The notes under the pieces: generated by a model
The model's input: the letters and a program-made list of their open reading frames with translations, nothing else
The model's database searches: none
What the model was told of the DNA's origin: nothing
Source: JBHJOF01 sp050330055
GTDB lineage: Bacteria; Pseudomonadota; Alphaproteobacteria; Kiloniellales; JAKSDN01
Length of the DNA: 10,700 nt
Direction: 5' to 3'
NCBI GenBank assembly: GCA_050330055.1
Contig: JBHJOF010000268.1
Location: forward strand, 1-10,700
Shown here: one piece after another, positions 1-6,983 of the stretch
Layout of the letters: each line of letters opens with the position of its first letter
Numbering within the stretch: position 1 is the stretch's first letter
Position numbers and translations under genes: made by a program

Positions 1-56
1 GGACGAAATCCTGCAGAGGTGTCGGCTCGAGCCGACACCTCTGCAGGATTTCGTCC
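1..56. repeat. Perfect 56-bp palindrome at the window edge
   Basis: Bases 1-28 are the exact reverse complement of bases 29-56, with no spacer and no mismatch; the centre is CTCGAG. The right arm reads naturally into the oxygenase-like gene, whose protein continues as LEPTPLQDFVLNDFAVQ. The left arm in the same frame gives unremarkable sequence. A perfect spacer-free palindrome inside a coding region would be unstable and unusual. The arm starts exactly at base 1, so a fold-back artefact at a contig end is the simplest reading. A real inverted repeat extending further left cannot be excluded. Confidence 0.9.
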
Positions 57-364
57 TCAACGACTTCGCCGTGCAGCGCTACCGCGCCGGCTCGATCGGC
101 ATCTCGCCGCACCGCGACCACCTTCGCTACCGCGGCCTGGTCGCGCTGATCAACCTGGCCGGACGCGGCCGCTTCTTCATCTGCGACAACCGGGCCGGCG
201 AAGGCGCGCGCGAGCTGCCCGACTATCCGGGCTGCCTGCTGCTGATGCGCCAGCCGCCCTTCGCCGGTCTCTCGGACCGGCCGTTCCATTTCCTCACGGA
301 CATAAGCGAGCCCCGCGTCAGCCTCGGCCTGCGCCACGACACCCGGCCAGGCGAGCCTTCCTAA
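2..364 (+). CDS. 2OG-Fe(II) oxygenase / AlkB-like superfamily protein, 3' part
   Basis: The reading frame is open from the window edge to TAA at 362-364, so the 5' end is missing; a GTG at 71 is probably internal. The visible protein has the layout of the double-stranded beta-helix 2-oxoglutarate/Fe(II) oxygenases. There is QRYRAGSIGISPHRD, with an H-x-D metal pair, then GLVALINLAGRGRFFICDN, then a turn and strand PGCLLLMRQPPF. A distal histidine in DRPFHFL and PRVSLGLR, with the arginine expected to bind 2-oxoglutarate, complete the set. Family-level assignment is reasonable, but the substrate cannot be told; nucleic-acid demethylation as in AlkB is only one option. The first nine or so codons fall in the left palindrome arm and may be artefactual. 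The stop overlaps the stop of the convergent sulfatase gene by four bases (CTAA). Confidence 0.7.
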   Translation, partial: DEILQRCRLEPTPLQDFVLNDFAVQRYRAGSIGISPHRDHLRYRGLVALINLAGRGRFFICDNRAGEGARELPDYPGCLLLMRQPPFAGLSDRPFHFLTDISEPRVSLGLRHDTRPGEPS

Positions 365-1920
365 CCGGCCGCGGGGCCGTCGGGTGGCGGCTCGGCGGAC
401 CAGGGCAGGCGCGCCTGGCGTTCCAGGTCGCCCAGGATGTCGCTGACGTTGCGCACGTACTGCCGCGCCGCGTCGAAGCTCGGCTGGAAGTCCCAGGGCG
501 TGTGGCGGCCCCGCTTCTGCGCCTCGAAGACCAGGCGGCGGCGGCGCTGGTTCAGAATCACGTCACGCTTGAGCGCTTCCAAGTCCCAGCGCGCGGCGAC
601 TTCATCCGCGAAAGCCCGCTCAATCTCTGCCGCCTCGGGCCGGCCAGCCAGGTTGCTCAGCTCGTCCGGATCGGCCGCCACGTCGAAGAGCTGCGGCGGG
701 CTGTCATCGCCGACGATGTACTTGTGCCGGCCGCGCCGGATCATGACCAGCGGGCCCGCCGCAGCCTCGCCGAGGTACTCGCCGCAAACCGTATCGGACC
801 AGCCGGATTCATCGCCCTGCAGCAGCGGCAGCAGCGAACGGCCGGGCAAGGGCTCGGCCGTCTCGGCCTCGCCGGCGCCGGCTAGATCGAGCAGGGTCGG
901 ATAGAGATCGAGCAGCGACACGTTGCGCGCCACGCGCCGCGCGGCGAAGCGCCCCGGCGCCGCCACGATCAAGGGAACGCGCGTCGCGCGCTCGAAGAAG
1001 TGCATCTTGTACCAGAGGCCGCGCTCGCCCAGCATGTCGCCGTGGTCGCCGGTGAAGATCACGATGGTGTCGCGCTCCAGTCCCGTCGACCGCAAGGCGG
1101 CGCGCAGCCTGCCCAGCTGGTCGTCGACGTAGCTGATGGCGCCGTAGTAGGCGTGACGCGCGTTGCGCACGCGCTCCTCGTTCAGGTCATAGCGGTCCAT
1201 ACCGCAGGCCCAGTGGACGCGGCGGCTGTGCGGGTCCATCTCGTCCGGCCGCATGGCGGGCACGCGCGGCAGGTCGATCGCCGCGTGGTCGTAGCGGTCC
1301 CAGTAGTCCTGCGTGATGGTGTAGGGATCGTGAGGATGGGTGAAGGAGACCAGCAGGAAGAACGGCCGCCCGTCGCGCGCGCGCGCCAGGTCATAGATCG
1401 CGCGCTCGCCGCGGAAGGCGGCCTCGTCGTCGAAGTCGAGCTGCAGGCTGCGCTCGCAGGGGCCGGCCTCAACCACGCTCAGCATGGTGTGGAAGTAGTC
1501 CTGATGGACGTCGCAATGCTCCCAGTCCGGGGTCCAGCCAAAGTCGGCCGGATAGATGTCGGTGGTCAGCCGCTCCTCGAAGCCGTGCAGCTGGTCGGGG
1601 CCGACCAGGTGCATCTTGCCGGCCAGCGCCGTGCGGTAGCCGGCCAGGCGGAGCTGGTGCGCGAAGGTCGGGATATGGGCCGGGAACTCGGCGGCGTTGT
1701 CATAGGCGGCGATGGCCGAGACCGGCAGGCCCGACAGCATGGAAAAGCGCGAGGGCGCGCAGAGCGGCGAGTTGCAGTAGGCCGACTCGAAGACCACCCC
1801 GGCCTCGCCCAGCGCCGTGATGTTGGGCGCCTTGACCAGGGGATGGCCGTGCAGCGGCAGGGACTGCGGCGCCATCTGGTCGGCCTGCACGAATAGGATA
1901 TTGGGTCTCTTGTCGGCCAT
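361..1920 (-). CDS. betC: Choline-sulfatase-type type I sulfatase
   Basis: This 519-residue protein matches the choline-O-sulfatase layout over its full length. Such enzymes hydrolyse choline-O-sulfate to choline and sulfate, giving a glycine-betaine precursor and a sulfur source. The N-terminus RPNILFVQADQMAP carries the first metal aspartate (D14). CNSPLCAPSR contains the C-x-P-S-R signature, with C54 the predicted formylglycine precursor, and GPDQLHGFEERLTTDIYPAD is typical of BetC. TGDHGDMLGERGLW holds a metal D/H pair near 292-293. The C-terminal PWDFQP...ARQYVRN tail is characteristic of choline sulfatases rather than generic sulfatases. No signal peptide is visible, so a cytoplasmic enzyme is likely. 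The ATG at 1918-1920 is preferred over a longer frame because AAGGAGG lies seven bases upstream and homology begins there. No choline transporter, betA/betB or sulfatase-modifying enzyme is visible nearby, so the substrate call rests on the protein alone. Confidence 0.88.
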   Translation of the reverse strand: MADKRPNILFVQADQMAPQSLPLHGHPLVKAPNITALGEAGVVFESAYCNSPLCAPSRFSMLSGLPVSAIAAYDNAAEFPAHIPTFAHQLRLAGYRTALAGKMHLVGPDQLHGFEERLTTDIYPADFGWTPDWEHCDVHQDYFHTMLSVVEAGPCERSLQLDFDDEAAFRGERAIYDLARARDGRPFFLLVSFTHPHDPYTITQDYWDRYDHAAIDLPRVPAMRPDEMDPHSRRVHWACGMDRYDLNEERVRNARHAYYGAISYVDDQLGRLRAALRSTGLERDTIVIFTGDHGDMLGERGLWYKMHFFERATRVPLIVAAPGRFAARRVARNVSLLDLYPTLLDLAGAGEAETAEPLPGRSLLPLLQGDESGWSDTVCGEYLGEAAAGPLVMIRRGRHKYIVGDDSPPQLFDVAADPDELSNLAGRPEAAEIERAFADEVAARWDLEALKRDVILNQRRRRLVFEAQKRGRHTPWDFQPSFDAARQYVRNVSDILGDLERQARLPWSAEPPPDGPAAG

Positions 1921-1927
1921 CCTGTCC

Positions 1928-1934
1928 CCTCCTT
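1928..1934 (-). promoter_or_regulatory. Strong ribosome binding site deciding the sulfatase start
   Basis: On the minus strand this reads AAGGAGG, seven bases before the ATG at 1918-1920. It supports the 519-residue product over a 583-codon reading that extends upstream into the divergent queA promoter region. Confidence 0.8.
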
Positions 1935-1997
1935 TGCCTGACCCCGGTCCGGCGGCGCTCTCCTGTAGCCAGCGCGAGCCCCGGCGCAGCGAAATCT

Positions 1998-2025
1998 TTG
2001 TGCGCGCGCGCCGGTCTGCTATGAG
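1998..2025 (+). promoter_or_regulatory. Candidate queA promoter close to the start codon
   Basis: TTGTGC (1998-2003) and TATGAG (2020-2025) are separated by 16 bases and resemble weak sigma70 -35/-10 boxes. The -10-like box ends eight bases before the queA ATG at 2034. No purine-rich ribosome binding site lies between them (CCTCTCCC). If the promoter is real, the mRNA would have almost no leader. The betC-like and queA genes diverge here over 113 bases. The match is modest. Confidence 0.35.
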
Positions 2026-2033
2026 CCTCTCCC

Positions 2034-3080
2034 ATGCGGACCGACCTCTTCGACTTCGAGCTGCCGCGAGAGTTGATCGCCCAGCACCCGATATCGCCGC
2101 GCGACGCGGCACGGTTGCTGCTGGTCGGCGAGCGCCTGCGCGACTGTACCCTGCGCGATCTGCCCGACTTGCTCAGGCCCGGCGATATCCTGATCTGCAA
2201 CGACACCAAGGTGATCCCCGCCCGCCTCACCGGCCGGCGTGGCGCGGCCAAGGTCGAGGTCACCCTGCACAAGGAGGCGGGACCGGGGTGCTGGCGCGCC
2301 TTTGCCCGGCCGGCCAAGCGGCTGCGCCCCGGCGACCGCATCGACTTCGCCCCCAAAGGTTCAGAGGGGGATTTCGCCGCCGAGGTGCGGGCCAGGCAGG
2401 AGAGCGGCGAGGTCGAGCTTGCCTTCGACCGCGAGGGCGCCGCGCTCCTGGCCGCCCTGGAGCGGCACGGCGCCATGCCGCTGCCGCCCTACATCCGCCG
2501 CGCAGCCGGGCCGGACCCGCACGACCGAGCGGACTATCAGACCATCTTCGCCCGGCACGAAGGGGCGGTCGCCGCGCCCACCGCCGGCCTGCACTTCACG
2601 CCGGCCCTATTGCAGGCCTTGGAGGCGCGCGGCGTCAGGCGCGCGACGGTGACCCTGCACGTCGGCGCCGGCACCTTCCTGCCGGTCAAGAGCGAGCAGG
2701 CCGAGGACCACCGCATGCACAGCGAGCATGGCATCATGACGGCCGAGGCGGCGGCGTCGATCGAGGCGGCGCGGGCGGCCGGCGGCCGGGTGGTCGCCGT
2801 CGGCACCACGGTGCTGCGCCTGCTCGAGGCCGCGGCGGGGCAAGACGGGCGGCTCGGCGCCTTCGAGGGCGACATCGAGCTCTTCATCCTGCCCGGCTAC
2901 CGCTTCAGGGTGATCGACCTCTTGCTGACCAACTTCCACCTGCCGCGCTCGACCCTCTTCATGCTGGTCTGCGCCTTCGCCGGGCTGGAGCGCATGCAGG
3001 CCGCCTACGCGCACGCCAAGGCTGCCGGCTATCGCTTCTATTCCTACGGCGACTGTTGCCTCCTGGAGCGCGCGGCATGA
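2034..3080 (+). CDS. queA: S-adenosylmethionine:tRNA ribosyltransferase-isomerase
   Basis: QueA transfers and isomerises the ribosyl part of S-adenosylmethionine onto preQ1 in tRNA, making epoxyqueuosine, the penultimate step of queuosine synthesis at wobble position 34. The 348-residue length is normal for the family. Hallmarks run in order: TDLFDFELPRELIAQHP at the N-terminus, then LLRPGDILICNDTKVIPARL, PTAGLHFT, LHVGAGTFLPVK, DHRMHSE, VGTTVLRLLE and LLTNFHLPRSTLFMLVCAFAG. The cytoplasmic enzyme acts directly after Tgt, and the two genes overlap by four bases (ATGA at 3077-3080), implying translational coupling. No Shine-Dalgarno sequence is visible before ATG 2034, but homology begins immediately after it, so the start is secure. 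Confidence 0.96.
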   Translation: MRTDLFDFELPRELIAQHPISPRDAARLLLVGERLRDCTLRDLPDLLRPGDILICNDTKVIPARLTGRRGAAKVEVTLHKEAGPGCWRAFARPAKRLRPGDRIDFAPKGSEGDFAAEVRARQESGEVELAFDREGAALLAALERHGAMPLPPYIRRAAGPDPHDRADYQTIFARHEGAVAAPTAGLHFTPALLQALEARGVRRATVTLHVGAGTFLPVKSEQAEDHRMHSEHGIMTAEAAASIEAARAAGGRVVAVGTTVLRLLEAAAGQDGRLGAFEGDIELFILPGYRFRVIDLLLTNFHLPRSTLFMLVCAFAGLERMQAAYAHAKAAGYRFYSYGDCCLLERAA

Positions 3081-4210
3081 GGGCGCCCGGCTTCGGCTTC
3101 GAGCTCCTGGCGCGCGACGGCGCGGCGCGCTGCGGCCGCCTGACCACGGCGCATGGCGTGGTCAATACCCCGGCCTTCATGCCGGTCGGCACCGCCGCCA
3201 CGGTCAAAGGCCTGCTGCCCGAGCAGGTGGCGGCGGCCGGCAGCGAGATCCTGCTCGGCAACACCTATCATCTGATGCTGCGCCCGGGCGCCGAGACCGT
3301 CGCCAGGCTGGGCGGTCTGCACCGCTTCATGAACTGGCCTGGGCCGATCCTGACCGATTCCGGCGGCTTCCAGGTCATGTCGCTGGCCGAGCTGCGCCAG
3401 ATCGATGAGCGTGGCGTCACCTTCAAGTCGCACATCGACGGCGCGCGCCACGAGCTGACGCCCGAGCGCGCGGTCGAGATCCAGCAGCTGCTCGACGCCG
3501 ACGTCACCATGGTGCTGGACGAGTGCACGTCCTTCCCTTGCGCGGAGGGGCCGGCCGAAGAGTCCATGCGACTTTCCATGCGCTGGGCCGAGCGCTGCAA
3601 GACGGCCTTCGTGCCCCGGCCCGGCTACGGCCTGTTCGGCATCGTGCAGGGCAGCGTCTACGACGGCCTGCGTCTCGCCTCTTGCGCGGCGCTGACGGTG
3701 ATCGGCTTCGACGGCTACGCGGTGGGCGGGCTCGCCATCGGCGAGGGCCAGGCCACCACCTTCCGGGTGCTCGAGGTGACCGTGCCGGCCCTGCCCGAGG
3801 ATCGCCCGCGCTACCTCATGGGCGTCGGCAAGCCGGCCGACCTGGTGGGCGCCGTCCAGCGCGGCATCGACATGTTCGACTGCGTGCTGCCGACCCGCTC
3901 CGGCCGCACCGGCCAAGCCTTCACCCGGCGCGGCCAGCTCAACCTGCGCAACGCCCGGCACAAGGAGGATCCGCGCCCGCTCGATCCCGATTGCGCCTGC
4001 CCGGCCTGCGTCGCCTACAGCCGCGCCTACCTGCACCACCTGTTCCGCGCCGAGGAGATGCTGGGCCCGATCCTGCTGACCCTGCACAACCTATATTACT
4101 ATCAGGAGCTGATGGCCGGCCTGCGCCGGGCGATCGAGGACGGCCGCCTCGCCGACTTCGCCGCCGCGCAGGCCGAGGCCGAGGCGGAGGGCGATCTGCC
4201 GGCGGTTTGA
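3077..4210 (+). CDS. tgt: tRNA-guanine transglycosylase (queuine/preQ1 type)
   Basis: Bacterial Tgt exchanges guanine-34 of tRNAs with GUN anticodons for preQ1, the first tRNA-bound step of queuosine formation. The 377-residue protein is full length. VNTPAFMPVGTAATVKGL and LGNTYHLMLRPG mark the N-terminal barrel. ILTDSGGFQVMSL contains the conserved active-site aspartate (D94). AVGGLAIGEG is the substrate-binding glycine motif. MFDCVLPTRSGR carries the expected nucleophilic aspartate (D268). CACPAC followed by a distal histidine in LLTLHNL forms the structural zinc site. The start is set by the ATGA overlap with queA; a much longer open frame reaching upstream through queA is only a shadow. 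After its TAA-less end (TGA at 4208-4210) the base composition drops sharply and foreign DNA begins. Confidence 0.97.
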   Translation: MRAPGFGFELLARDGAARCGRLTTAHGVVNTPAFMPVGTAATVKGLLPEQVAAAGSEILLGNTYHLMLRPGAETVARLGGLHRFMNWPGPILTDSGGFQVMSLAELRQIDERGVTFKSHIDGARHELTPERAVEIQQLLDADVTMVLDECTSFPCAEGPAEESMRLSMRWAERCKTAFVPRPGYGLFGIVQGSVYDGLRLASCAALTVIGFDGYAVGGLAIGEGQATTFRVLEVTVPALPEDRPRYLMGVGKPADLVGAVQRGIDMFDCVLPTRSGRTGQAFTRRGQLNLRNARHKEDPRPLDPDCACPACVAYSRAYLHHLFRAEEMLGPILLTLHNLYYYQELMAGLRRAIEDGRLADFAAAQAEAEAEGDLPAV

Positions 4211-4240
4211 AATATCGCGCCGCCTTCCTCGGACCAGGAG

Positions 4241-4819
4241 CTAATACGACTCCTCAAGCGCAAATACAGCAGGGTCTCGCGCAATCGCCCTATCTAAGAT
4301 TGAGTAAACCGCTGGTCGGAAAAACACCTCTTCAGCCTCTGTACGGGCGATAAGCTCGCGCAGTCTTGATGGGTGAAGTATCTCGGTGGAGCTGCTTTGA
4401 TACACGTTTATCAATGCTCTGAGCGTTCTCTCTTGTCCTTCAAGCGCCTTGGCGACGGCCTTGCGTTTGAGGTATCGTCGCGGGAAAAGGGCTATATGTA
4501 TCAATAAGTATACGCCGTAAGGGAAAGCCATCCACATGGCCGCTTCTTGATATCCGGCATAGTACACCGCGAACACGATGCCAGGAATCAGCAACCATCG
4601 GACGGCAAACTTTGAGAGTTGAAAGGCAGCCCGCCAATAGTATGTCTTTCCCAGGTCACCTTCAGCAAGAACGTGAGCCCAATTGATGATACCAACCGCC
4701 TCTCCAGATTTTATGCCCTCCGCTAAGCGAGCAACCTCGTCGAATATGTAGCCATTCAGGATGTACCAATCCAAGAGATTCAATTGCATCCAGGGGCGCT
4801 GGAGGTAACGCGCTGTAGC
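4241..4819 (-). pseudogene. C-terminal part of a membrane-protein gene split by the transposon
   Basis: This is the 3' portion (192 codons plus TAG) of the gene whose 5' portion lies at 7026-7387. It encodes RYLQRPWMQLNLLDWYILNG, an amphipathic helical stretch, and two hydrophobic segments (FAVRWLLIPGIVFAVYYAGY and MAFPYGVYLLIHIALF, about 189-206 and 211-230 of the restored protein). A charged C-terminal helix-rich region (KRKAVAKALEGQERTLRAL) follows. Deleting the element and one target copy joins the halves in frame as PVDKSQLDAATARYLQRPWM. An ATG at 4856-4858 inside the transposon end could start a 205-codon chimera, but no ribosome binding site precedes it. The family is not recognised. 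Composition is lower in GC than tgt or queG, suggesting acquisition. Confidence 0.8.
4812..4819. repeat. Left 8-bp target-site duplication GCTGTAGC
   Basis: GCTGTAGC directly abuts the left terminal repeat and is repeated exactly at 7026-7033. Eight bases is the duplication length known for the IS1595 family, and the identity does not extend to ten. Confidence 0.92.
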
Positions 4820-4844
4820 GGCAATTATATACTTGACGCAAACG
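4820..4844 (+). repeat. Left terminal inverted repeat (IRL)
   Basis: The repeat begins GGCAATTATATACTTGACG and ends CAAACG. It pairs with 7001-7025 at 23 of 25 positions, the differences being A/G at position 8 and G/A at position 16. A further heptamer TGCCATA recurs eight bases inside both repeats. Confidence 0.92.
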
Positions 4845-4861
4845 GCGCCTGATGCCATATT
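4833..4861 (+). promoter_or_regulatory. Inward transposase promoter inside the left repeat
   Basis: TTGACG (4833-4838) and CATATT (4856-4861) are 17 bases apart, matching five of six and four of six sigma70 consensus positions. The transposase ATG follows 23 bases later, with AGGGAG (4872-4877) as ribosome binding site. The -35 box lies within the terminal repeat, so transposase bound to the end would compete with RNA polymerase; this autoregulation is inferred. Confidence 0.6.
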
Positions 4862-4884
4862 AGAGGCAGACAGGGAGCGCGATC

Positions 4885-5808
4885 ATGGGACTGACCTTCT
4901 CCAATCCGATCTTTCACGACGAGACCAAGGCCCGCGAGTATCTGGAAAGCCTGCGCTGGACCGATGGCCGTTTCTGCCCGCACTGCGGCGAGGCCGAGAA
5001 AACCAGCCCGGCGAAGGCCAAGGGCCGCGAAGGGCTCTATGTCTGCCTGTCCTGCAAGAAGCAGTTCACGGTGCGCGTAGGCACGATCTTCGAGCGCAGC
5101 CACATCCCGCTGCACAAGTGGGTTGCCGGCTTCTTTCTGATGGCGTCCAGCAAGAAGGGCATTAGCGCCCATCAGCTACATCGGACGCTCGGCATTACCT
5201 ACAAATCGGCTTGGTTCATGGCGCACCGCATTCGCGAGGCCATGCGGCCCGGTAACGACTTCGGCCCGCTTGGCGGCAGCAACAAGGTTGTCGAGGCCGA
5301 TGAAACCTACGTAGGCGGCAAGGCCAAAAACCGCGCGTTCAAGGAGCCCCCGAAGAAGGAAGCCGTCATGGCGCTGGTCGAGCGCGGCGGCAAGGTCCGC
5401 TCAGCCCATGTCCCGACCGTCACGGCCAAGAACGTGCGGCTAGAGATCGTGACGCAAGCCGATCGCGCCAGCTATCTGATGACCGACGAGAGCGCGGTCT
5501 ACACAAAACTAGGCGAGGAATTTGCCGGGCACGGCACGGTCAACCATTCGATTGACGAGTATGTTCGCGGCACCTTCTGGCATACGAACACGGTCGAGAA
5601 CTATTTCAGCATCCTAAAGCGCGGCATCACCGGCACCTATCACCACGTGAGCGGCACTCATTTGAAGCGGTACTTGGCCGAGTTCGATTTTCGCTACAAC
5701 GAGCGCTCAGGCCTTGGTGTCGACGACGCAGAGCGCGCGGCTCGTGCGATCAAGGGCGCCGAAGGCAAGCGGCTCACCTATCAACAGCCTCGTCAACCGG
5801 AAGCCTAA
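4885..5808 (+). CDS. tnpA: IS1595-family DDE transposase
   Basis: The 307-residue protein has an N-terminal zinc ribbon, CPHCG (C31, C34) and CLSCKKQF (C54, C57), for DNA contact. A helix-turn-helix-like region follows (HKWVAGFFLMASSKKGISAHQLHRTLGITYKSAW, quoted here only as landmarks: HKWVAGFFLM, SKKGISAHQL, LGITYKSAW). The catalytic core carries D139 in VEADETYVGG, D201 in MTDESAVY and E238 in NTVENYFSILKRG, the arrangement of the ISXO2-like/IS1595 DDE domain. FRYNERSG near the C-terminus is also family-typical. It would cut and join the 25-bp ends at 4820 and 7025. The frame is complete, with all three acidic residues present, so the enzyme may be active. Its TAA overlaps the stop of the convergent 55-codon ORF. 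Confidence 0.95.
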   Translation: MGLTFSNPIFHDETKAREYLESLRWTDGRFCPHCGEAEKTSPAKAKGREGLYVCLSCKKQFTVRVGTIFERSHIPLHKWVAGFFLMASSKKGISAHQLHRTLGITYKSAWFMAHRIREAMRPGNDFGPLGGSNKVVEADETYVGGKAKNRAFKEPPKKEAVMALVERGGKVRSAHVPTVTAKNVRLEIVTQADRASYLMTDESAVYTKLGEEFAGHGTVNHSIDEYVRGTFWHTNTVENYFSILKRGITGTYHHVSGTHLKRYLAEFDFRYNERSGLGVDDAERAARAIKGAEGKRLTYQQPRQPEA

Positions 5809-5972
5809 GCGCCTCTTGTCTTTCGACGAGGCTTTGAGGCGGCTTTTGGCGCGTCGCCCTTAGCCTTCGGCTTGTGAGGCTGGGGCGGCGTGCTGAGCGC
5901 GCGGCGCAAGGCATCGTCCATGTGCTGCCGCACATCGCTCTGGTTTCTTTGCTTTTGGGCTCGTTCACTCAT
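5805..5972 (-). CDS. Small basic protein of unknown function, convergent to the transposase
   Basis: The ORF encodes 55 residues beginning MSERAQKQRNQSDVRQHMDD and ending in a lysine-, proline- and alanine-rich tail (PPQPHKPKAKG). Its helical, charged first half (DVRQHMDDALRRALSTPP) looks like a genuine short protein more than the opposite frame does. I have the impression that similar short proteins occur beside transposases in alphaproteobacteria, but cannot verify it. The start codon lies in the CATG at 5970-5973, back to back with the HNH gene start. The stop overlaps the transposase stop by four bases. No clear ribosome binding site is visible. Function is unknown; an accessory DNA-binding role would fit its charge but is speculation. 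Confidence 0.5.
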   Translation of the reverse strand: MSERAQKQRNQSDVRQHMDDALRRALSTPPQPHKPKAKGDAPKAASKPRRKTRGA

Positions 5973-6792
5973 GGGCACAGTGAAAGCAGATCCAAGACGG
6001 ATATTCGACCCCGTTGGGCGATGCATTTATTGCGGTCGTACCGCCCAGGAGGCAGGCTCAAAGCTCTCCAAAGAGCATATCATACCTGCAAGCCTGGATG
6101 GCGTTCTCATTCTACCACAAGCGAGCTGCGACGATTGTGCCGATATCACCAAGGGGTTTGAAGGCTTTTGCGCGCGCGTGACGTTCCAAAGCGCCAGAAC
6201 CTTTCTAAAACTTCACAAGCGGCGAAAATGGAGCAGGCCTAAGTCATTCACAGTCTATGATGTAGACAAAGATGGCGAAAGCCCCCGAGAAGTCCCCACA
6301 GAACAGATGCCTCACATGATCGCCTTGCCTCTTCTCCCGCCGCCAGGGCTTGCAATAGGAAAATCTTACGGTGCCGACTATGGATTTGCCGGTGTCTGGC
6401 AATGCCAACTTCCGGGCTACAGGGCGAAGTTTGATGCTCTAGGAAAAAACGTGCAGCTTTCAGCAAAATTTGAGTTGGGTCCCTTCAGCCGCATGCTGGC
6501 AAAAATCGGGCACGCTCTTGCGGTTGCTTACCTGGGATATGGGACCTTTGAGCCCTACCTGCCCGATATCATTCTTGGGAAGCGCACAAACGCTGTCGAC
6601 TACGTTGGCGGAGCAGAGGGCAAGCTTCCGCCTCAAGACTCATTGCATGGCCTGTTTGTCGGGGTTCTCCGTGAGCACCCAAACATAATAGCGCTAGTCA
6701 GCCTCTTTCAGCCATTTGGAGCCCCCACATACAGGATCGAAGTCGGGCGGCCCATTCTCGAAAAGATCAAGGTCAATGGCCGCCCCATCTAA
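5971..6792 (+). CDS. HNH-type endonuclease, transposon cargo
   Basis: The 273-residue protein has an N-terminal HNH-like zinc module: CIYCGR (C18, C21), then LSKEHIIPASLDG with H36 as predicted metal-binding histidine. LPQASCDDCADITKGFEG (C53, C56) closes the zinc knuckle. The remaining 200 residues (R-K-W-rich stretch, then YGFAGVWQCQLPGYRAKF, LSAKFELGPFSRMLAKIGHA) are unrecognised and may bind DNA or sense a target. The ATG at 5971 is chosen over GTG 5890 because the extra residues (CCRTSLWFLCFWARSL) look like antisense of the small minus ORF. No good ribosome binding site precedes it, so co-expression from the transposase transcript is possible. Lower GC suggests an origin apart from the host. 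The target, and any role in defence, homing or transposition, is unknown. Confidence 0.75.
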   Translation: MGTVKADPRRIFDPVGRCIYCGRTAQEAGSKLSKEHIIPASLDGVLILPQASCDDCADITKGFEGFCARVTFQSARTFLKLHKRRKWSRPKSFTVYDVDKDGESPREVPTEQMPHMIALPLLPPPGLAIGKSYGADYGFAGVWQCQLPGYRAKFDALGKNVQLSAKFELGPFSRMLAKIGHALAVAYLGYGTFEPYLPDIILGKRTNAVDYVGGAEGKLPPQDSLHGLFVGVLREHPNIIALVSLFQPFGAPTYRIEVGRPILEKIKVNGRPI

Positions 6793-6951
6793 CACATACT
6801 CGACCGACTCTCGGTAGAACTCCCTTTCCTCATGCGAAAGGCGAGCCCAGCAGATTTCGTCGTCCCCAGGGAGCGGATCGAGCTGATCCATTTTCCAGTG
6901 GAGTCGTGCGGCTAGAAATTCAAGCCATGCCTTGGCTGGCGACTCGGGCAA
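6694..6951 (-). CDS. 85-residue acidic protein starting at TTG, transposon cargo
   Basis: The ORF starts at TTG 6951-6949, with AAGGA (6964-6960) eight bases upstream, a well-placed ribosome binding site. The frame is closed by TAG a short way upstream, with no ATG or GTG available. The acidic, tryptophan-containing product includes LHWKMDQLDPLPGDDEICWA and LSHEEREFYRESVEYVLDG. The second stretch resembles helical segments of short hypothetical proteins on mobile elements. It sits directly behind the promoter-like sequence of the right terminal repeat. Its last 99 bases are antisense to the end of the HNH gene. The function is unknown; an inhibitor or antitoxin of the nuclease is conceivable from pairing and size but has no direct support. 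Confidence 0.6.
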   Translation of the reverse strand: MPESPAKAWLEFLAARLHWKMDQLDPLPGDDEICWARLSHEEREFYRESVEYVLDGAAIDLDLFENGPPDFDPVCGGSKWLKEAD

Positions 6952-6983
6952 GGGGCAAATCCTTGATTTTGCGCCCCGCCGCG

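Noticed and set aside
1817..3076. Long open frame running upstream of tgt through queA
   Set aside because: It is the shadow of queA in another frame; tgt homology begins at the ATG at 3077 that overlaps the queA stop.
4201..4226. GGCGG...CCGCC hairpin as a tgt terminator
   Set aside because: The stem is short with a long loop, it begins inside the tgt coding end, and it has no T-tract.
5890..5970. N-terminal extension of the HNH protein from GTG 5890
   Set aside because: The added residues (CCRTSLWFLCFWARSL) look like antisense of the small minus ORF, and the zinc module begins soon after ATG 5971.
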